In this document: positions 1 to 11,330 of the stretch, piece after piece | How the letters are laid out: each line of letters opens with the position of its first letter | Position numbering within the stretch: the first letter of the stretch is position 1 | DNA from: Lineus longissimus | Lineage: Eukaryota > Nemertea > Pilidiophora > Heteronemertea > Lineidae | Assembly: GCF_910592395.1 (NCBI RefSeq) | Contig: NC_088324.1 | Coordinates: 1,860,001 to 1,924,000, forward strand | Direction of reading: 5' to 3' | Length of the DNA: 64,000 nucleotides | Notes under the pieces: generated by a model | The model's database searches: none | What the model was told of the DNA's origin: nothing | What the model saw: only the letters and a program-made list of their open reading frames with translations | Translations under genes and position numbers: made by a program

Positions 1-92
1 AGTTACGTGTTGTCTGCGATCTTCAGGTAGCGCATCCCACCAGGCACGAAACAGCTTCATGGCCTTCTCCTGTACATCTTCAATGGCAAATT
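1..92 (-). other. Open coding-like fragment at window edge
   Basis: The minus strand is open here in a frame beginning LLQFAIEDVQEKAMKLF and leaving the window. It differs from the LamG frame next to it, and the similarity between the two LamG exon copies stops at about position 93. This is therefore foreign sequence joined to the truncated copy, probably part of an element that lies mostly outside the window. I do not recognise the protein. Confidence 0.25.
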
Positions 93-351
93 GCAGCAAC
101 GTTTTTCTGTATTTTCACAAATGCAGTGAATGAAAATGATCCGTCGGCACAGACATCAAGGGAACTCGAACCCTTGACACTCAGGTAGGATGTAGCTCGT
201 CCGTGAAATTTAAACGCTGTGTCCTTTTCACCCGTTGGTCCAGATGCGAACGTGACGTCATATTCCTTTGCATTATTTCCGAAACCAGATTGATCTTCGG
301 CCCTTGTGTCTGCATTCATCATCCAGATAGCAGTCGGCGGCGGTGTAAAAG
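93..351 (-). pseudogene. Truncated duplicate of a LamG exon
   Basis: This is the 5' part of a LamG-like (concanavalin A-fold) exon, nearly identical to the exon at 4707-5375. It keeps the splice acceptor (AG at 353-352) and the start AFTPPPTAIWMMNADTRAED. The open frame ends soon after FVKIQKN, where the homology breaks at about position 93. Only about 80 of the roughly 223 residues of the full exon remain, with a handful of substitutions such as Ala-Lys for Ala-Thr. No signal-peptide exon or PAN exon is visible for this copy inside the window. It is most simply a partial tandem duplicate. An alternative is a second gene whose other exons lie left of position 1, but the abrupt break argues against that. 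Confidence 0.75.
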
Positions 352-710
352 CTGTGTTATAAAGAAAAGAGTACAAAATTGATATTGAGTTTTACAAGAA
401 TGTTTTTTCTTGATATCATACAACTATGTACATTATATTCAGTCGTCGGTTCCAGCAAGAGACATGAAGTCCTTGTCATGATATATTGATACTAGTCATC
501 AGGACGTCGTAAATACTAATTTGCTGAACACTCGGCATCAGTCATGAGTGGTTAGGGGTAAGGGAAAAGCAAACATGCCCATGGTGGCTTTATTAAGGAA
601 AAGGAAAGTACAGTATAATTCACTGCTTCAAAACTGAAAATACTAAAAACAATAGAAACGAAACGTTTTATTTGACCTCTTTATGAACACGGTCAACGAC
701 AAAATGTTTG
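93..710. repeat. Direct segmental duplication, copy 1
   Basis: About 620 bp, covering the partial LamG exon and the intron upstream of it, recurs in the same orientation at about 5117-5750. Identity is high in the exon. It is lower, with small indels, in the intron (for example the stretch with CATGAGTGG and GGTGGCTTTA). Confidence 0.85.
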
Positions 711-1060
711 TATTCGTACAGTCCTACCAGAAAGTAAATGTCCACAGGTTTTTTGGTTTTTTTTAATATCACAGAGATAAAATAAGATAACGGAATGTGG
801 TTTTCAGCAGAGAATGGTAAATCTAGTTGGTCATGTATTTGTTGTATTTGGACCCAGCTAATCTTGTCTCTTCATTATATAACAGGCAATTTTAAAAATG
901 CCCAAAAAGTAACTTTTATATTTTATTTTATTTTCGTTCTTTTTCACAATGTATGGGTGAAACATGATGCAACAAAGTTTTTTTTTGCTTTATTTCTAGG
1001 AAGATATTGGCCATGCCATGAATCGAATCACATCGAAATTTAGTATCTTAGGGAAGTGAT
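711..1060. other. No gene seen
   Basis: AT-rich sequence with short chance reading frames only. Nothing coding or structured could be supported. Confidence 0.5.
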
Positions 1061-1475
1061 GCCGTGAGCGAACTTTGACCTCTGTAACCTTGAAAAGTAG
1101 GTCAAATTAGAAACCCAGGTTATATTTCAAGCACGCCAGGTTATATTTCAAGCACCCTTATGACCTGCACTCACAGTAAAAATGTCATGATGCTAGCTAG
1201 CAGCGTTCATAAGATATTGCCAAAAGTAGGTTTTCAAAGAGCGTCACCTATATGGCAGACAAGCTGTCAAATTGCGCTAATTTTCATTTTGAAAGAAGGT
1301 CTTGCCTGGGGTACCCATACACCAAGTATGAACCTTATAGGTCAAGTGGTCCCGGTAAAGAAAGGTGCCACTCTTTTGTCAAAAGTTAACGACGGACGAC
1401 GACGACGACGAAGGCGACGACGGACGACGGACGCCACGGTATCGTATAAGCTCCCCTGAAAGGTGAGCTAAAAAG
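1060..1475 (+). repeat. Short interspersed repeat with GACGACG tail
   Basis: The block starts near CTCTGTAACCTTGAAAAG and passes through CCTTATGACCTGCACTCAC. It ends with a GAC/GACG simple repeat at about 1388-1430, then ATAAGCTCCCC and a GGTGAGCTAAAAA terminus. This organisation is typical of a non-autonomous repeat family common in marine invertebrate genomes; that attribution is from memory of the pattern. The arginine-rich reading frame across the GAC run is a by-product of the repeat. Confidence 0.6.
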
Positions 1476-1814
1476 GGCATAATAGACTCTTCTCTATCCC
1501 TTAGACTCAGACTCCTTCCTGGGATTTCTCACTGAACTTCATACGAGAGCCTCCACTCCACGGACACACACTAGTTGAGACCTAACTGTTGAATAAATGG
1601 AATTTATGATCAAACACAATGGTTTGAGGATTTGATACCGAACTGGAGGTGTTAATTGCTCGGGTGGAGCTAAAATGTAGACCGAAACCGATGCTGGTTC
1701 ATCGTAGGTTTCCAAGAAAGTTTAAACTCTTCTAAGGAACAAACAGGAAGTAGGGCGAATCACTCGAACAGCCCACGACGGGTTTTGAGAGATCTGCGGT
1801 TCCGCCCGCCTATA

Positions 1815-1985
1815 GTGTGCATCTGATCGATGTGAGGGCAGAAAATTGGCCTCACTGTGCACCATTTTCCTTCACACACTGACGATATTTTAGTAGCAGC
1901 TATATTAACAAAGTGTAGCTTCGACGGGACATTCATCTGAAATAACAATACATGGCCACTCAAATATTTTATTTCGTTCCTGGAA
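1815..1985. repeat. Dispersed repeat, copy 1
   Basis: A segment of about 170 bp, running from GTGCATCTGATCGATGTG to GGCCACTCAAATATTTT, recurs in the same orientation at 3120-3285 with perhaps 85-90% identity. Neither copy encodes a recognisable protein. Confidence 0.8.
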
Positions 1986-2319
1986 AATCCAGTGTCAGTC
2001 GTATCCTCCTCTCGCACACTTTTCTATCGGTCGTTGGGACCGAGTTTTGGCATGAGGTCAAGGCTGATTTCAACTTGCCCGCTCCCCGGGAAATTTGCTA
2101 GTATTTTCAATTGGCAAAAATGAACACCGAGCCTATCAATAACAACATTTACTTCTCATCCATAAATTGATGCTGTGAATGGTACCCTGTGAATATTGAA
2201 TTGTGTCCTTTTTTATGCATGTAGTGATGTGGTTATGAGTTCTATATTGTTACACATTGTACTGTACAATGTGTATGAAGCCAACTCATTTAAACTTCAA
2301 ATATTATACAACACCCAAA

Positions 2320-2580
2320 ATATGAAAAGTGGATCAACACATAAAAATTCCTCAAGACAGAAATGTACTCAAGATTTAAAAGTGGATCAATACATAAAAT
2401 CTCCTTCAAAACGAAAAATAGCCCTCGAGGTAAAAGAACTCGCTGTCATAAGATGCCGAACGGACTCAGAACAATATTTCTCCTCAACACCCGGAGAATT
2501 CCCTCAAGACTGGAAAAATTCCCTCAAGACTCGCGTGACCAGCATCAAGACTCACGTGACATTTTTCTCTAGAGATTCCG
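2320..2580. repeat. Degenerate CAAGACT/CACGTGAC repeat tract
   Basis: The tract holds spaced copies of CTCAAGA(C/T) and ends with CAAGACTCGCGTGACC and CAAGACTCACGTGAC. The last motif is identical to the inner end of the terminal inverted repeats of the large transposon at 49463-59050. This looks like an old fragment, or a relative, of that terminal repeat. The reading frames across it are not believable genes. Confidence 0.45.
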
Positions 2581-3119
2581 AGAATGCACCATTAAACGCG
2601 AACTCCAAAAGCAATTCGATATAAATGCAAAACCATTTAATTTCGGCAGGAAACGCGATAATTTAACGCGATAATTTTTCGGAGTTTCAAATTAATTGGT
2701 AGTCTGCCTGATTTGCTGTATGCTTTCAGCGACATTGTCTTCTCTTCATTTAGAATTCATGATTCATCCATAGCCAATGGTTCAGGATAAATGCTAAAAG
2801 CTTGCCAATCAAATGATAAATATTTTATTTCGAACTGATTTTAAAAATATTCTATTTCAGGTCAATCATATTGGAATAATGGCAGTCATCTGGAAGTGCG
2901 ACCGGCCTAACTACAGAATAGCAGGTGTAATGTTTTTGAGTGTTTCTGTTTTTGAGTGTTTCCCCTCATTGTTTGGGAACGCTCAAAAATAGATTGACAA
3001 GTTTTTCTGTGTATCCCCCCTATTGAAAAGTCGTGGTCTCTCTAGCTGCCTATTGTTTGGAAACACTGACACATGGGAAACAACCACAGATGTTACACCG
3101 GCCTATACACGGATATGTA

Positions 3120-3285
3120 ATGTGCATCTGATCGATGTGGGAGCGAAAAATTGGCCTATTGCGTACAATTTTCGTTCACACACTGACGATATTTTACTAA
3201 CAGCTATCCCAACAAAGTGTATTTTCGGCGGGACATTCATCTGAAATGATAATACATGGCCACTCAAATATTTTGTTTTACTCAT
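3120..3285. repeat. Dispersed repeat, copy 2
   Basis: Partner of 1815-1985, in the same orientation. Both share the core CACACACTGACGATATTTTA. Confidence 0.8.
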
Positions 3286-3939
3286 TAATTTTTTCAAAGG
3301 TACTTGGCTGACCTCCGGTCACTAATCTGCAAGAGTGTGATCACAAATAGTAATGTTACACCCCTAGGCAGCCGGTGTCATAGTTGACCGGCTTTATTGA
3401 CACCGTGAAAGAGCATTGGTTAGGCCTCTCCTAAGGATAATCTAGTGTTGTGCAACACCACTATCTCTTGCGAAATGTGGTCTGGTCACATTCCTGAGTT
3501 CAACTAAATATCTGTGTGTCCAGAACGATATAGGAAAAAAAATACTGGTGTTTGTTTGCATTGTCATGAGAAGGATGAATAATATCAAGAACCTTAAACT
3601 CCAGAGAGTCTTTACCTTGTGTTTCATATACTGTACAGCCCAAAGGTTCCTGGGCTAAAATATTTACTTTCATTGAATCCACTGTACTGAGTTTTAGCGA
3701 AGCATTCCTTTACAATGATTTATATATCTATGGTTGAAATTGAAACACTACACATGGCTTAAGAACTATAATATCACGCGGGTCAGAAAATTTCATCAGA
3801 ATCCCGCATGGGTTTTCCTAGCTTCGCTGTTAGCCACCACAAGCGGCAATTAGGGTCAGTGCGTCAAGACGATCTAATTGACAACTCGTTTCCTTCTAAT
3901 CTGTGTTCAGCAGGTCACCGTGTTCTCCCAAATAGCACT
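3286..3939. other. No gene seen downstream of the LamG-PAN gene
   Basis: Lies 3' of the minus-strand LamG-PAN stop codon. It presumably includes that gene's 3' untranslated region, but I could not assign a polyadenylation site. No other coding evidence. Confidence 0.4.
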
Positions 3940-6070
3940 TCAATTCAAAACGATGGTATATATGGTCACGCCACTTCCCGGCAATGTTTGGACGCTCTCT
4001 GATGAGAAGTCGACGTTGGAGAGAATGCAGATCCTACCAGATGTTCGGTACGATATAGACATGCATTCATCGTTGGTCTGACACAGCATGGCACAGGTCG
4101 CCCTGCTTCCAACATTGAACTGTTGGAGGCGCTTGTCGGCTGGGATATCACCATCGACAAACTGCCTGAATCTCGATTCTGGAATAAGGAAATATCTATT
4201 GGTACACGGCCAATGCATTCCTACGTTCTTGAGGTACTTACCGAGTGGGTTCTATATGCATCCTGAGTTCCATGTGCATCGTGGGTTCAAGTGCCCCTAA
4301 ATCGAAATGGTTCAATGTGCCCAGCGGGGGAATATTGAATGATTCTCAACAGTATTTCCGAACAGCCTGACCTAACCATCACCACAACCCTAGCCACAAC
4401 CTTCCCCTACAATTTGGCCTCCTTGGGCTTGATCCAGAAACCACACAACTCAAGAGGGACTACATCTCACGCGACTCTAGGCCATTTCTCGCCAGACATA
4501 TGCTGACCCGTCGTGCAAAGGTTATTTATGAGTTGATTGTATTCACACCAGACCTAGTTGCCGTTGTCAGCATTTCACATAAATGCCATCTGACCACTTT
4601 CTAGCCAAAAGCAACTTAATTGCGGTGCAGTTCAGGTCTCTTAGAGCCTTATATAACTAACAAAAGTCAATATATCTTATCGGTCAACTTGTAATCTCCA
4701 ACTTACCGTATGGGTTTGCGCGCTTTAGGCAGTGCTTCCTAGCTCTGTTCATGTCATCTACAGATAGCCCGACATTGAACATCATGACGCAGCTCATCTC
4801 CCCAAGAAAGAAACTACTGGCCTGCGTCAAGCGTTTGCCGAGTATGATTAGAGATGTTTTGGTGTACGCTTTGATGAAGCCCGTGGTTTTCTCTTCCGTC
4901 TTCGCGCCACCGTGCCCAATCAGCTTGGAGGCAGCCATGTCGTAAGAAATACCAATGAAACTCCATGTGTTGAGAGGTATAATAAGATCACTAAACGTGT
5001 ATCTATTGCCAATCCCGGTTGCCGATAGCTGCTCCACCATGTTGGTGTACAGGTTATTCGATGGATAAAGCCACACATGCAAGCCAAATACTTGACCTTC
5101 CACATACTCAATTATAGCAGCAGTGTTTTTCTGTAGCTTCACAAATGCAGTGAATGAAAATGATCCGTCGGCACAGACATCAAGGGAACTCGAACCCTTG
5201 ACACTCAGGTAGGACGTAGCTCGTCCGTGAAATTTAAACGCTGTGTCCTTTTCACCCGTTGGGCCAGATGCTAGCGTGACATCATATTCTGTTGCATTAT
5301 TTCCGAAACCAGATTGATCTTCGGCCCTTGTGTCTGCATTCATCATCCAGATAGCAGTCGGCGGCGGTGTAAAAGCTGTGTTATAAAGAAATGAGTACAA
5401 AATTGATATTGAGTTTTACAAGAATGATATTTCTTGATATCACACAACTAAGTTATATTCAGTCGTTGGTACCAGCAAGAGTCATGAAGAGTCATGAAGT
5501 CCTTGTCATGAACTCTTGATACTAGTCATCACGACGACGTGAAGAATGTTTTGTTTGCACACTCGGCATTAGTCATGAGTGGGGTAAGGGAAAACCAAAC
5601 ATGCGCATGGTGGCTTTAGTTAGGAAAAGGAAACACATTAAAACAGTATAATTCACTGCTTCAAAAGGAAAATACTAAAAATAGCAGAAAAGTTTTATTT
5701 GAACTCTTTGTAAACACAATGTCCGATCAACGTCAAAATTATTTTATTTGCACATGTACGCGATATCGCTCATGCATACCTAAATTTGGTTGTCGTATTC
5801 GTAGTTAATCGGGGCAAATGGAAGGAGTGACGGGTGATAACATAATACGCTGTATCCTTGCTGCCTGCCTGAACAACTCCCAAAGTAATTCCCACGAATT
5901 GTTATGCATAATCGAAATCGCCGTACAGATACAATTATTTTGTCGTTGACGAAGTCAGTGGAAACAGAACTGTTGGAATACATTATCTCAAGTTGAGCGT
6001 CGATCGTTTTATGATGTCTTTACTCACCTGACACAATCAACACCGCCGAGGCAAGGCACATCATAAACAT
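3940..6070 (-). CDS. Secreted LamG-PAN/Apple protein, three exons
   Basis: A gene model with three exons (6070-6028, 5375-4707, 4178-3940) gives 951 coding bases and 316 residues. Exon 1 encodes a hydrophobic signal peptide, MFMMCLASAVLIVS, and ends at a GTGAGT donor in phase 1. Exon 2 encodes a LamG/pentraxin-like jelly-roll domain, with motifs AFKFHGRATSYLSV, SFSFTAFVK and SFFLGEMSCVMMFN. It ends at a GTAAGT donor, again in phase 1. Exon 3 follows a pyrimidine-rich acceptor (TTTCCTTATTCCAG) and encodes a PAN/Apple domain (CAMLCQTNDECMSISY, then ICILSN) up to the stop. Both junction phases match exactly, which strongly supports the model. Such proteins are usually extracellular glycan- or protein-binding molecules. 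No catalytic residues are expected, and the ligand cannot be inferred. The 5' part of exon 2 is duplicated at 93-351. Confidence 0.85.
5117..5750. repeat. Direct segmental duplication, copy 2
   Basis: Partner of 93-710. It contains the start of the functional LamG exon and the adjoining first intron of the LamG-PAN gene. Confidence 0.85.
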
Positions 6071-6307
6071 TACCAGTTTCTACTTGTTATCTTCAACTGA
6101 ATGTCACCAACATATATCCCGGTGGCCTGTCTTACTTTGCTGACTGGTTTCCGTGATATAGCAAATTAACACCAATTAAACTAGAAATCATTCATTGTTA
6201 ATGGACTCCATCATCACCAGGACAACGCAAAAAGGTCTATCGTGTTTTAATGGTTATCAATAGGTCGCTAATGATGTTCCTGCGGGACCCGTGAATACAG
6301 TAATTAG
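6071..6307. promoter_or_regulatory. Upstream region of the LamG-PAN gene
   Basis: This stretch lies directly 5' of the minus-strand signal-peptide exon and should hold its promoter and 5' untranslated region. No clear TATA box was identified, so the assignment is positional only. Confidence 0.3.
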
Positions 6308-6440
6308 GGTGCTTTCGCACCGATACGCGAAACGCCTACGTGAACGCCTATGTTCACGCACGTAGGCGTTCACGTAGGTTCTGTTTATTTGTTTTCGCAC
6401 TAGCGCTCGTGTACGTGTACGTGTACGTTTACGTGAAAGT
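6306..6440. repeat. Candidate left end of Harbinger element with hairpin
   Basis: The sequence TTAGGGTGCTTTCGCACC begins a block rich in TACGTG. It includes a perfect 16-bp inverted repeat at 6335-6350 and 6363-6378 (arm CCTACGTGAACGCCTA). PIF/Harbinger elements duplicate a 3-bp TWA target, and TTA directly precedes GGGTGC here. No matching right terminus was found, so the element end is inferred. Confidence 0.45.
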
Positions 6441-6591
6441 TGAACGGTATGCTCTTTTGTGGGGAATAGGCATTCATGTTAAACATCTTACGCAATTAAG
6501 GCGTGCACTCTTTGATAACGATGTCCGATTCTCGGACCCAAGGAGAAATTGCACATTCGTGTATTATACATGACATACTGGTAGCAAGAAA

Positions 6592-8146
6592 ATGGCTGTG
6601 TATAACATGCCGATAGAAAACGTGCTGCAACTTGCCGTTGTGCTTGAGGACGACGGGCTACTTTTGGCAGCAGCTGAGAACAAGAAGTCGAGATCAACCT
6701 ACAACTCGGAAACCCTGCTGTTTGACCTGGAAAACCAAACAGACGGAGAAAACAAGGCAATGTTTCGGTTTTCCAAGGAAGAGATCTTTAGACTTGCCGA
6801 AGCTCTTAGAGTTCCAGACAAGATAGTACTCCGCAATCCTGGAGTAACGAATGTAAGTCGGTACTTTCATGCCTATTTTCCGACACTGTTCTTAGACAAA
6901 CATACACTCAGTTGGCTGTTAAACATGACACACATTCAGGAATGAGAGCGGCAAAGCCATCAGTGGAGCAATGCCGTTTTTTGTAGTCTGTTTTCACGAG
7001 TATCAAGAGTATCATTACTGAATGACCACTAACAAAGCTATCATAGGGACAGGGACATCGAAAAGGTCGGAATGGCTTCTAACCAATTATTTGCTTTTTT
7101 AGGGTGTTGAAGCTACATGTGTTCTTCTGAGGCGGCTGGCTTATCCAAACCGTCTGTGTGACCTGGAGGGGGTGTTCGGAAGGCCTGCAAGTACACTATC
7201 GCTGATTTTTACTTACATGGTATGTTTTGATGTTGCAAACTTGTTAGTCTAACAGATGCTTCCTATAAACATAATATAAGACACCTCGTGGCCGATATAA
7301 AAGAGACTGACACGAGAGCACGTACAACACCAGGTCAACCTTTTTCATTCTTAGTGTATGTATTTAGCATGACCGACGGATTTTACACTGTATGGGTCAT
7401 ACAACCCCAAGCCGCGTTAAAAATATCTAAAACTTGTCCGGTGTTTTATTTTCAGGTTGACCACTTGTGCACAACATTCGGTCATCTCCTGTCGAACCTC
7501 AACCAGCCTTGGCTTGATGCACAGCACATCCAGACATATGCGGAGGCGGTGGAGGCGAAGGGTGCTCCACTTAGTCATTGCTGGGGATTCCTGGATGGAA
7601 CCGTCCGTCCCATCTGTCGGCCGGTACAGTTTCAGAGAGTGTGCTACAACGGCCATAAGAGAGTTCATGCACTCAAATTTCAATCGATCATGCTGCCCAA
7701 TGGACTGATTGGCAATTTGTTTGGGCCAGTTGAAGGAAGAAGACATGATTGTGCCTTGCTCCGAATGAGCGGGCTTTTGCTTTTGCCTTGGATTTTACCG
7801 ATCAGGACGGAAATCCATACTACTTGTATGGCGACACAGCCTACCCTATTCGGCGCTGCCTGATAAAGCCATTCAAGGGAGCGAATTTGACGGAGGAACA
7901 AGTTGAATTCAACAGAGGCATGTCGAGCGTTAGGGAATGTGTAGAGTGGGGGTTCGGGAACATAGTGCAAGAATTTGCTTTTTTAGATTTAAAAAAAACC
8001 TAAAGGTCTTTTTGCAGCCGGTCGCAAACATGTATTTGGTTGGAGCGCTCCTGACAAACTGCCACACCTGTATTTATGGCAACACCACATCCATGTTCTT
8101 CCAGTGTAATCCACCGTCACTCGAGGAGTATTTGCGACCGGTGTGA
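6592..8146 (+). pseudogene. PIF/Harbinger transposase, three exons, frameshifted
   Basis: Exons 6592-6852, 7103-7219 and 7456-8146 join in phase 0 with GTAAGT and GTATGT donors and pyrimidine-tract acceptors. The last exon encodes a DDE_Tnp_4 nuclease domain: the first Asp in WGFLDGTVRP, the second region in EGRRHDCALL and YLYGDTAYP, and the acidic residue in ECVEWGFGNIV. The family-typical ending (LTNCHTCIYG, then PPSLEEYL) is present. Two lesions break it. One is a small deletion near 7775-7785, just after the GRRHD motif. The other is a one-base change in the A run at about 7990-7998. The first exon matches the N-terminal region of the family in position and length. It is paired with the convergent Myb/SANT gene at 8509-10209, as in intact Harbinger elements. 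It is unlikely to be active. Confidence 0.88.
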
Positions 8147-8302
8147 TAGAATCAAATGCCCTCCCTTTCCTGATGCCCGCCTGTATTGTTCGTCTTCGGA
8201 TTAAGGGTCTTGGCCTCTCTGGAGGCCTATTGAGTGGTGCCGTGTTCTATTGTTGAGGGCATTTAATATCAGGGGGCATCTGATTCTATTACACCGGCTC
8301 CA
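8137..8302. repeat. Hairpin MITE-like inverted repeat at the transposase 3' end
   Basis: The left arm CCGGTGTGATAGAATCA, followed by AATGCCCTCC, is mirrored at about 8275-8302 by TGATTCTATTACACCGG preceded by GAGGGCATTT. The left arm supplies the last codons and the stop of the transposase frame. The word AAATGCCCTCC also begins the hairpin at 35625-35740, so the two may be related. Confidence 0.6.
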
Positions 8303-8508
8303 CTTTTACATGTACATTGTAATGTGAATTGTCAAGAATACTTTAACACCAGAATGCTGCTGGAAGCCATTGGATTTGTAAATATATATTATATGTAAAA
8401 TACATGTAAGCCCTTAAAAAAGAATAAAAAATCAATGAACGTTGTTAGTTGCAAGCATGTAATTTCATTTCATTTTACATGTACATGAAGTTGTATAGAT
8501 CTCTTGAG

Positions 8509-10209
8509 TCACTTTTTCGCCAGGCAGTCACGCATCATCTGCATATATACTTGTTTTTCTTCTTTCTCCATTTCCAATCTTTGCACCCGTTCCTTTCGTT
8601 CCATTTCGAACTTGGCTGCCTGCAATTTCAGCTCCTCCTTCTTTAGTTCCAATTCCTCCTTCTTTAACTTAGTTTCCTCATTTTTAATCTCTGCATCCTG
8701 GCCTAGTTTTTCGGCGAGGTAGTCTGTCAAAGACGTTGTTGATCTCCTTTTCGCACCTGAAATAAGGATTAAACCTGATAAGGATTAAACCTGGTATTTA
8801 TAACTAATATTTGGCCAGTTATTTGAGGGGTAGGACATCCGTATTTGAGGTGAGACCAAAAGTTGGGTAAACGTTTTGGAAGTCTGCTGTTACCCCCGTT
8901 CAACATTCAGTTTTCTTACACTGACAAGATCGTGAAGGCTCGCCACCTCGTCCCCTGGGCTTAAGGGGCGAGATGGGCAGGTAGTTCGCCATATTGTAAA
9001 CGACCATCAACCCCGTCGAGCGGGAAATACCCTTGGAACGAGGTTGGAAGATTCGCTCTGCTAAAACATGACTAACATCGTCCACGGCAGTACTTAGGGT
9101 TCACTAACTTCTTGACACCACAAGATTTGTGGAACTGTTTTGCGGCCTTGTTTTGTATTCTGCTTTCTCTCAATACATACATAAAATACAAGCGTAGACA
9201 TACCTTTGGTTTTGCCCTCTGTTGCAGCTTGCCGAATCGCTTTTCCGGCTTCCTCCAACTGTTTTTCTTTTTCATCCTTTGATGGCGCATCCGTTACGGC
9301 TTGTAACGCTTTAGCCGCTTCCCGCTCATCAGCCATGGTTACCATTTCACCCAGGAGTTGTTTTCTTTCATCGTACTCTTCAGCTGTACCAGAGCTAAAA
9401 GGCGAATGAAGCTTGAACATATCAATAAAGTCGACCCGATTGGTCAGGAGCCTCCGCTTTTTGGGACTAGTGACTTGGCCCAACAAAACACTTCCATGCG
9501 CATAGAATATTGACAGAAAGCAGAAACTTGTTTTAGTTTGAAGTTGGCGAGTACTTCAAATTGACAGTTTTTTGGTTAGGAGATAATTTACAATGGATGT
9601 TGGCCCAAAATACCATGCACATCATACTGTAGGAGAGAATAGCATGCGCGGACATATTTTGGGACACGCCATAATTTGTAGGCCTAACCATAAAGTCATC
9701 GCATTATGCGGAGAATGTGAAATGTGATCTGGTTTTGTAATACCGCAGGCAAGTAACCTCCTCTCGATAGGTCCGAAGTTTAGACCATCCGTTATGAATG
9801 ATGACCACTGTGAATACTGATTATCTTTCCTCAACGCAATTGGTTAGAAGTTCCATTGGGGCGGAAACTGATCTTAGAAGGTTGGGCTATGGCAACGTAA
9901 ACTCCAAGTCTAATCTTTAAGTTAATTTTTGGACAAGGCATGGACAGAAAAATAACCTTGCGTTCAAACATTTTTAAAAAGTGGAAATACTTACGATTTT
10001 ATGGAGTCTAGCTCCTCTTTTTTAAACATCTTTACCAGGCGCTCACATCGCTCTTTTACACATCTTGCTGTGAGCATACCGAAATGGTCCACCACTTCTT
10101 TGGTCTTCTTTTTCTCTTTCACCCAAGTGTTTAGAGCTGCTGCTATTGTTTCCCATCTATTTGCATCACCATCTACCGCCACAGCTTCCCGCAACATTGC
10201 GATATCCAA
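8509..10209 (-). CDS. Harbinger Myb/SANT-like DNA-binding protein, three exons
   Basis: Minus-strand exons of about 10209-9995, 9468-9204 and 8756-8509 join in phases 2 and 1 with GTAAGT and GTATGT donors. The first exon encodes a Myb/SANT-like trihelix (AMLREAVAVDG, RWETIAAALN, CVKERCERLVKMFKKEE). The second begins with a basic nuclear-localisation stretch, SPKKRRLLTNR, and continues with a charged helical region. The third is a strongly charged coiled coil (TKLKKEELELKKEELKL) ending in MRDCLAKK. In PIF/Harbinger transposons a Myb-like second protein binds the terminal repeats and helps bring the transposase into the nucleus. No internal stop was seen in the joined frame. The true start is uncertain because the listed first codon is TTG; an internal ATG lies at about residue 5, or an upstream exon exists. 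Confidence 0.75.
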
Positions 10210-10261
10210 TAATATTATGATTTATGAGCGCTGGTTGTGACTGTCTTATCTCGATTATTGT

Positions 10262-10510
10262 AGGTTGTGACATCAAATCGAGCGATCAGATGTTGTTGAG
10301 ACACTTGACAGATGGAAATATTGTCCACAGGGGCATGGTCTTTACTAAGTTTGCGACATCATATCAAGAAAGGTTCTTGGTCGAGACAATTTGGTCGTGT
10401 TGGCAGTTATTACAGGTGATTCATGGTCTTTGTGACATCATATCGAGCGATCGGATGTTGTTGAGACACTTGACAGATAGAAATATTGTAGGTGGGGCAT
10501 GCAATAGCAG
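10262..10510. repeat. Two direct copies of a ~70-bp unit
   Basis: The segment TGTGACATCAAATCGAGCGA through ACAGATGGAAATATTGT (about 10265-10332) recurs at 10433-10500 as TGTGACATCATATCGAGCGA through ATAGAAATATTGT, roughly 170 bp apart and over 90% identical. No gene is supported here. Confidence 0.8.
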
Positions 10511-11270
10511 AATAGAGAGCGCCGGGGTTTTGACGTCTGGTGAGACATGAGAGGGGACGTAAGGGGAGTCGTTGTACAGCAACAAAACGGAAAGAGAACA
10601 ACGTATTATTTTGTATTCGCTCATTTATTTATTCGACGGAACAGGTTGTGACATCATGTGGGAAATAAATTTACACATATTGTATTTTCGTAAAGGGCAT
10701 GTAAATATTGACAACATAAATCCTGTACAAAGTAAATAGATTTAAAGCTTGTGCAGTAACGCCACTTTTGATCTGCAGTCAAACATGGCTGCCAACCGAA
10801 AAAATAACACTTCAACGCCATACTATGACTTATGCTGATTTTGGTAGGCCTATGCTTATGGCTGCAACGAGCGATCAGGCAAACTCGCACGATGCACAAA
10901 ATGAAAGCTCGTTGGTGATTGGTTGACTATAGCCCTGCCCAGTAGAATCGACGAACAAATCTTTCCAAAATACACAACACTCCGGATTATGAACCAACGC
11001 GGTAGAATATTGACATGACGATATTGATATTGACATTACGGAAATAATATCGACAGTACGGAAATAATATCGCCATTACATTATTAGAGAGTTGTGATAG
11101 CCTTCGAGCGCCATAGTTAAACGCCTAGGAAATCGTCGACAAATATTTTCACCCGCGAAAACGCGCTGTACATTATACTGTACATTCCGCCATACATGCA
11201 ATACACTGCCAACACACTGCAATACGTGTGCATGTGCAGCATCTGAACTGAACTCGCTTCATGTCTGTCG
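10511..11270. other. No gene seen
   Basis: Non-coding sequence with short runs such as repeated GACAGTACGGAAATAATATCG at about 11020-11080. I searched it for the right terminus of the Harbinger element and did not find one. Confidence 0.4.
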
Positions 11271-11274
11271 TTCC

Positions 11275-11330
11275 GCAAGAACCCGACATAGTACCAGACA
11301 TAGAACCAGACATAGTACCAAACATATATG
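11275..11330. repeat. Short tandem repeat at LINE 3' end
   Basis: Tandem copies of a 12-bp word (CAGACATAGTAC / CAGACATAGAAC on +). It lies just beyond the 3' end of the minus-strand LINE and is probably its tandem-repeat 3' tail, as in several poly(A)-less LINE groups. Confidence 0.5.

Noticed and set aside
1160-1459. Open frame with a run of nine arginines
   Set aside because: It is the translation of a GAC/GACG simple repeat at the tail of a short interspersed repeat.
6340-6573. Open frame YVYVYVYVKVE
   Set aside because: Comes from the GTACGTGTACGTGTACG repeat in the candidate Harbinger terminus.
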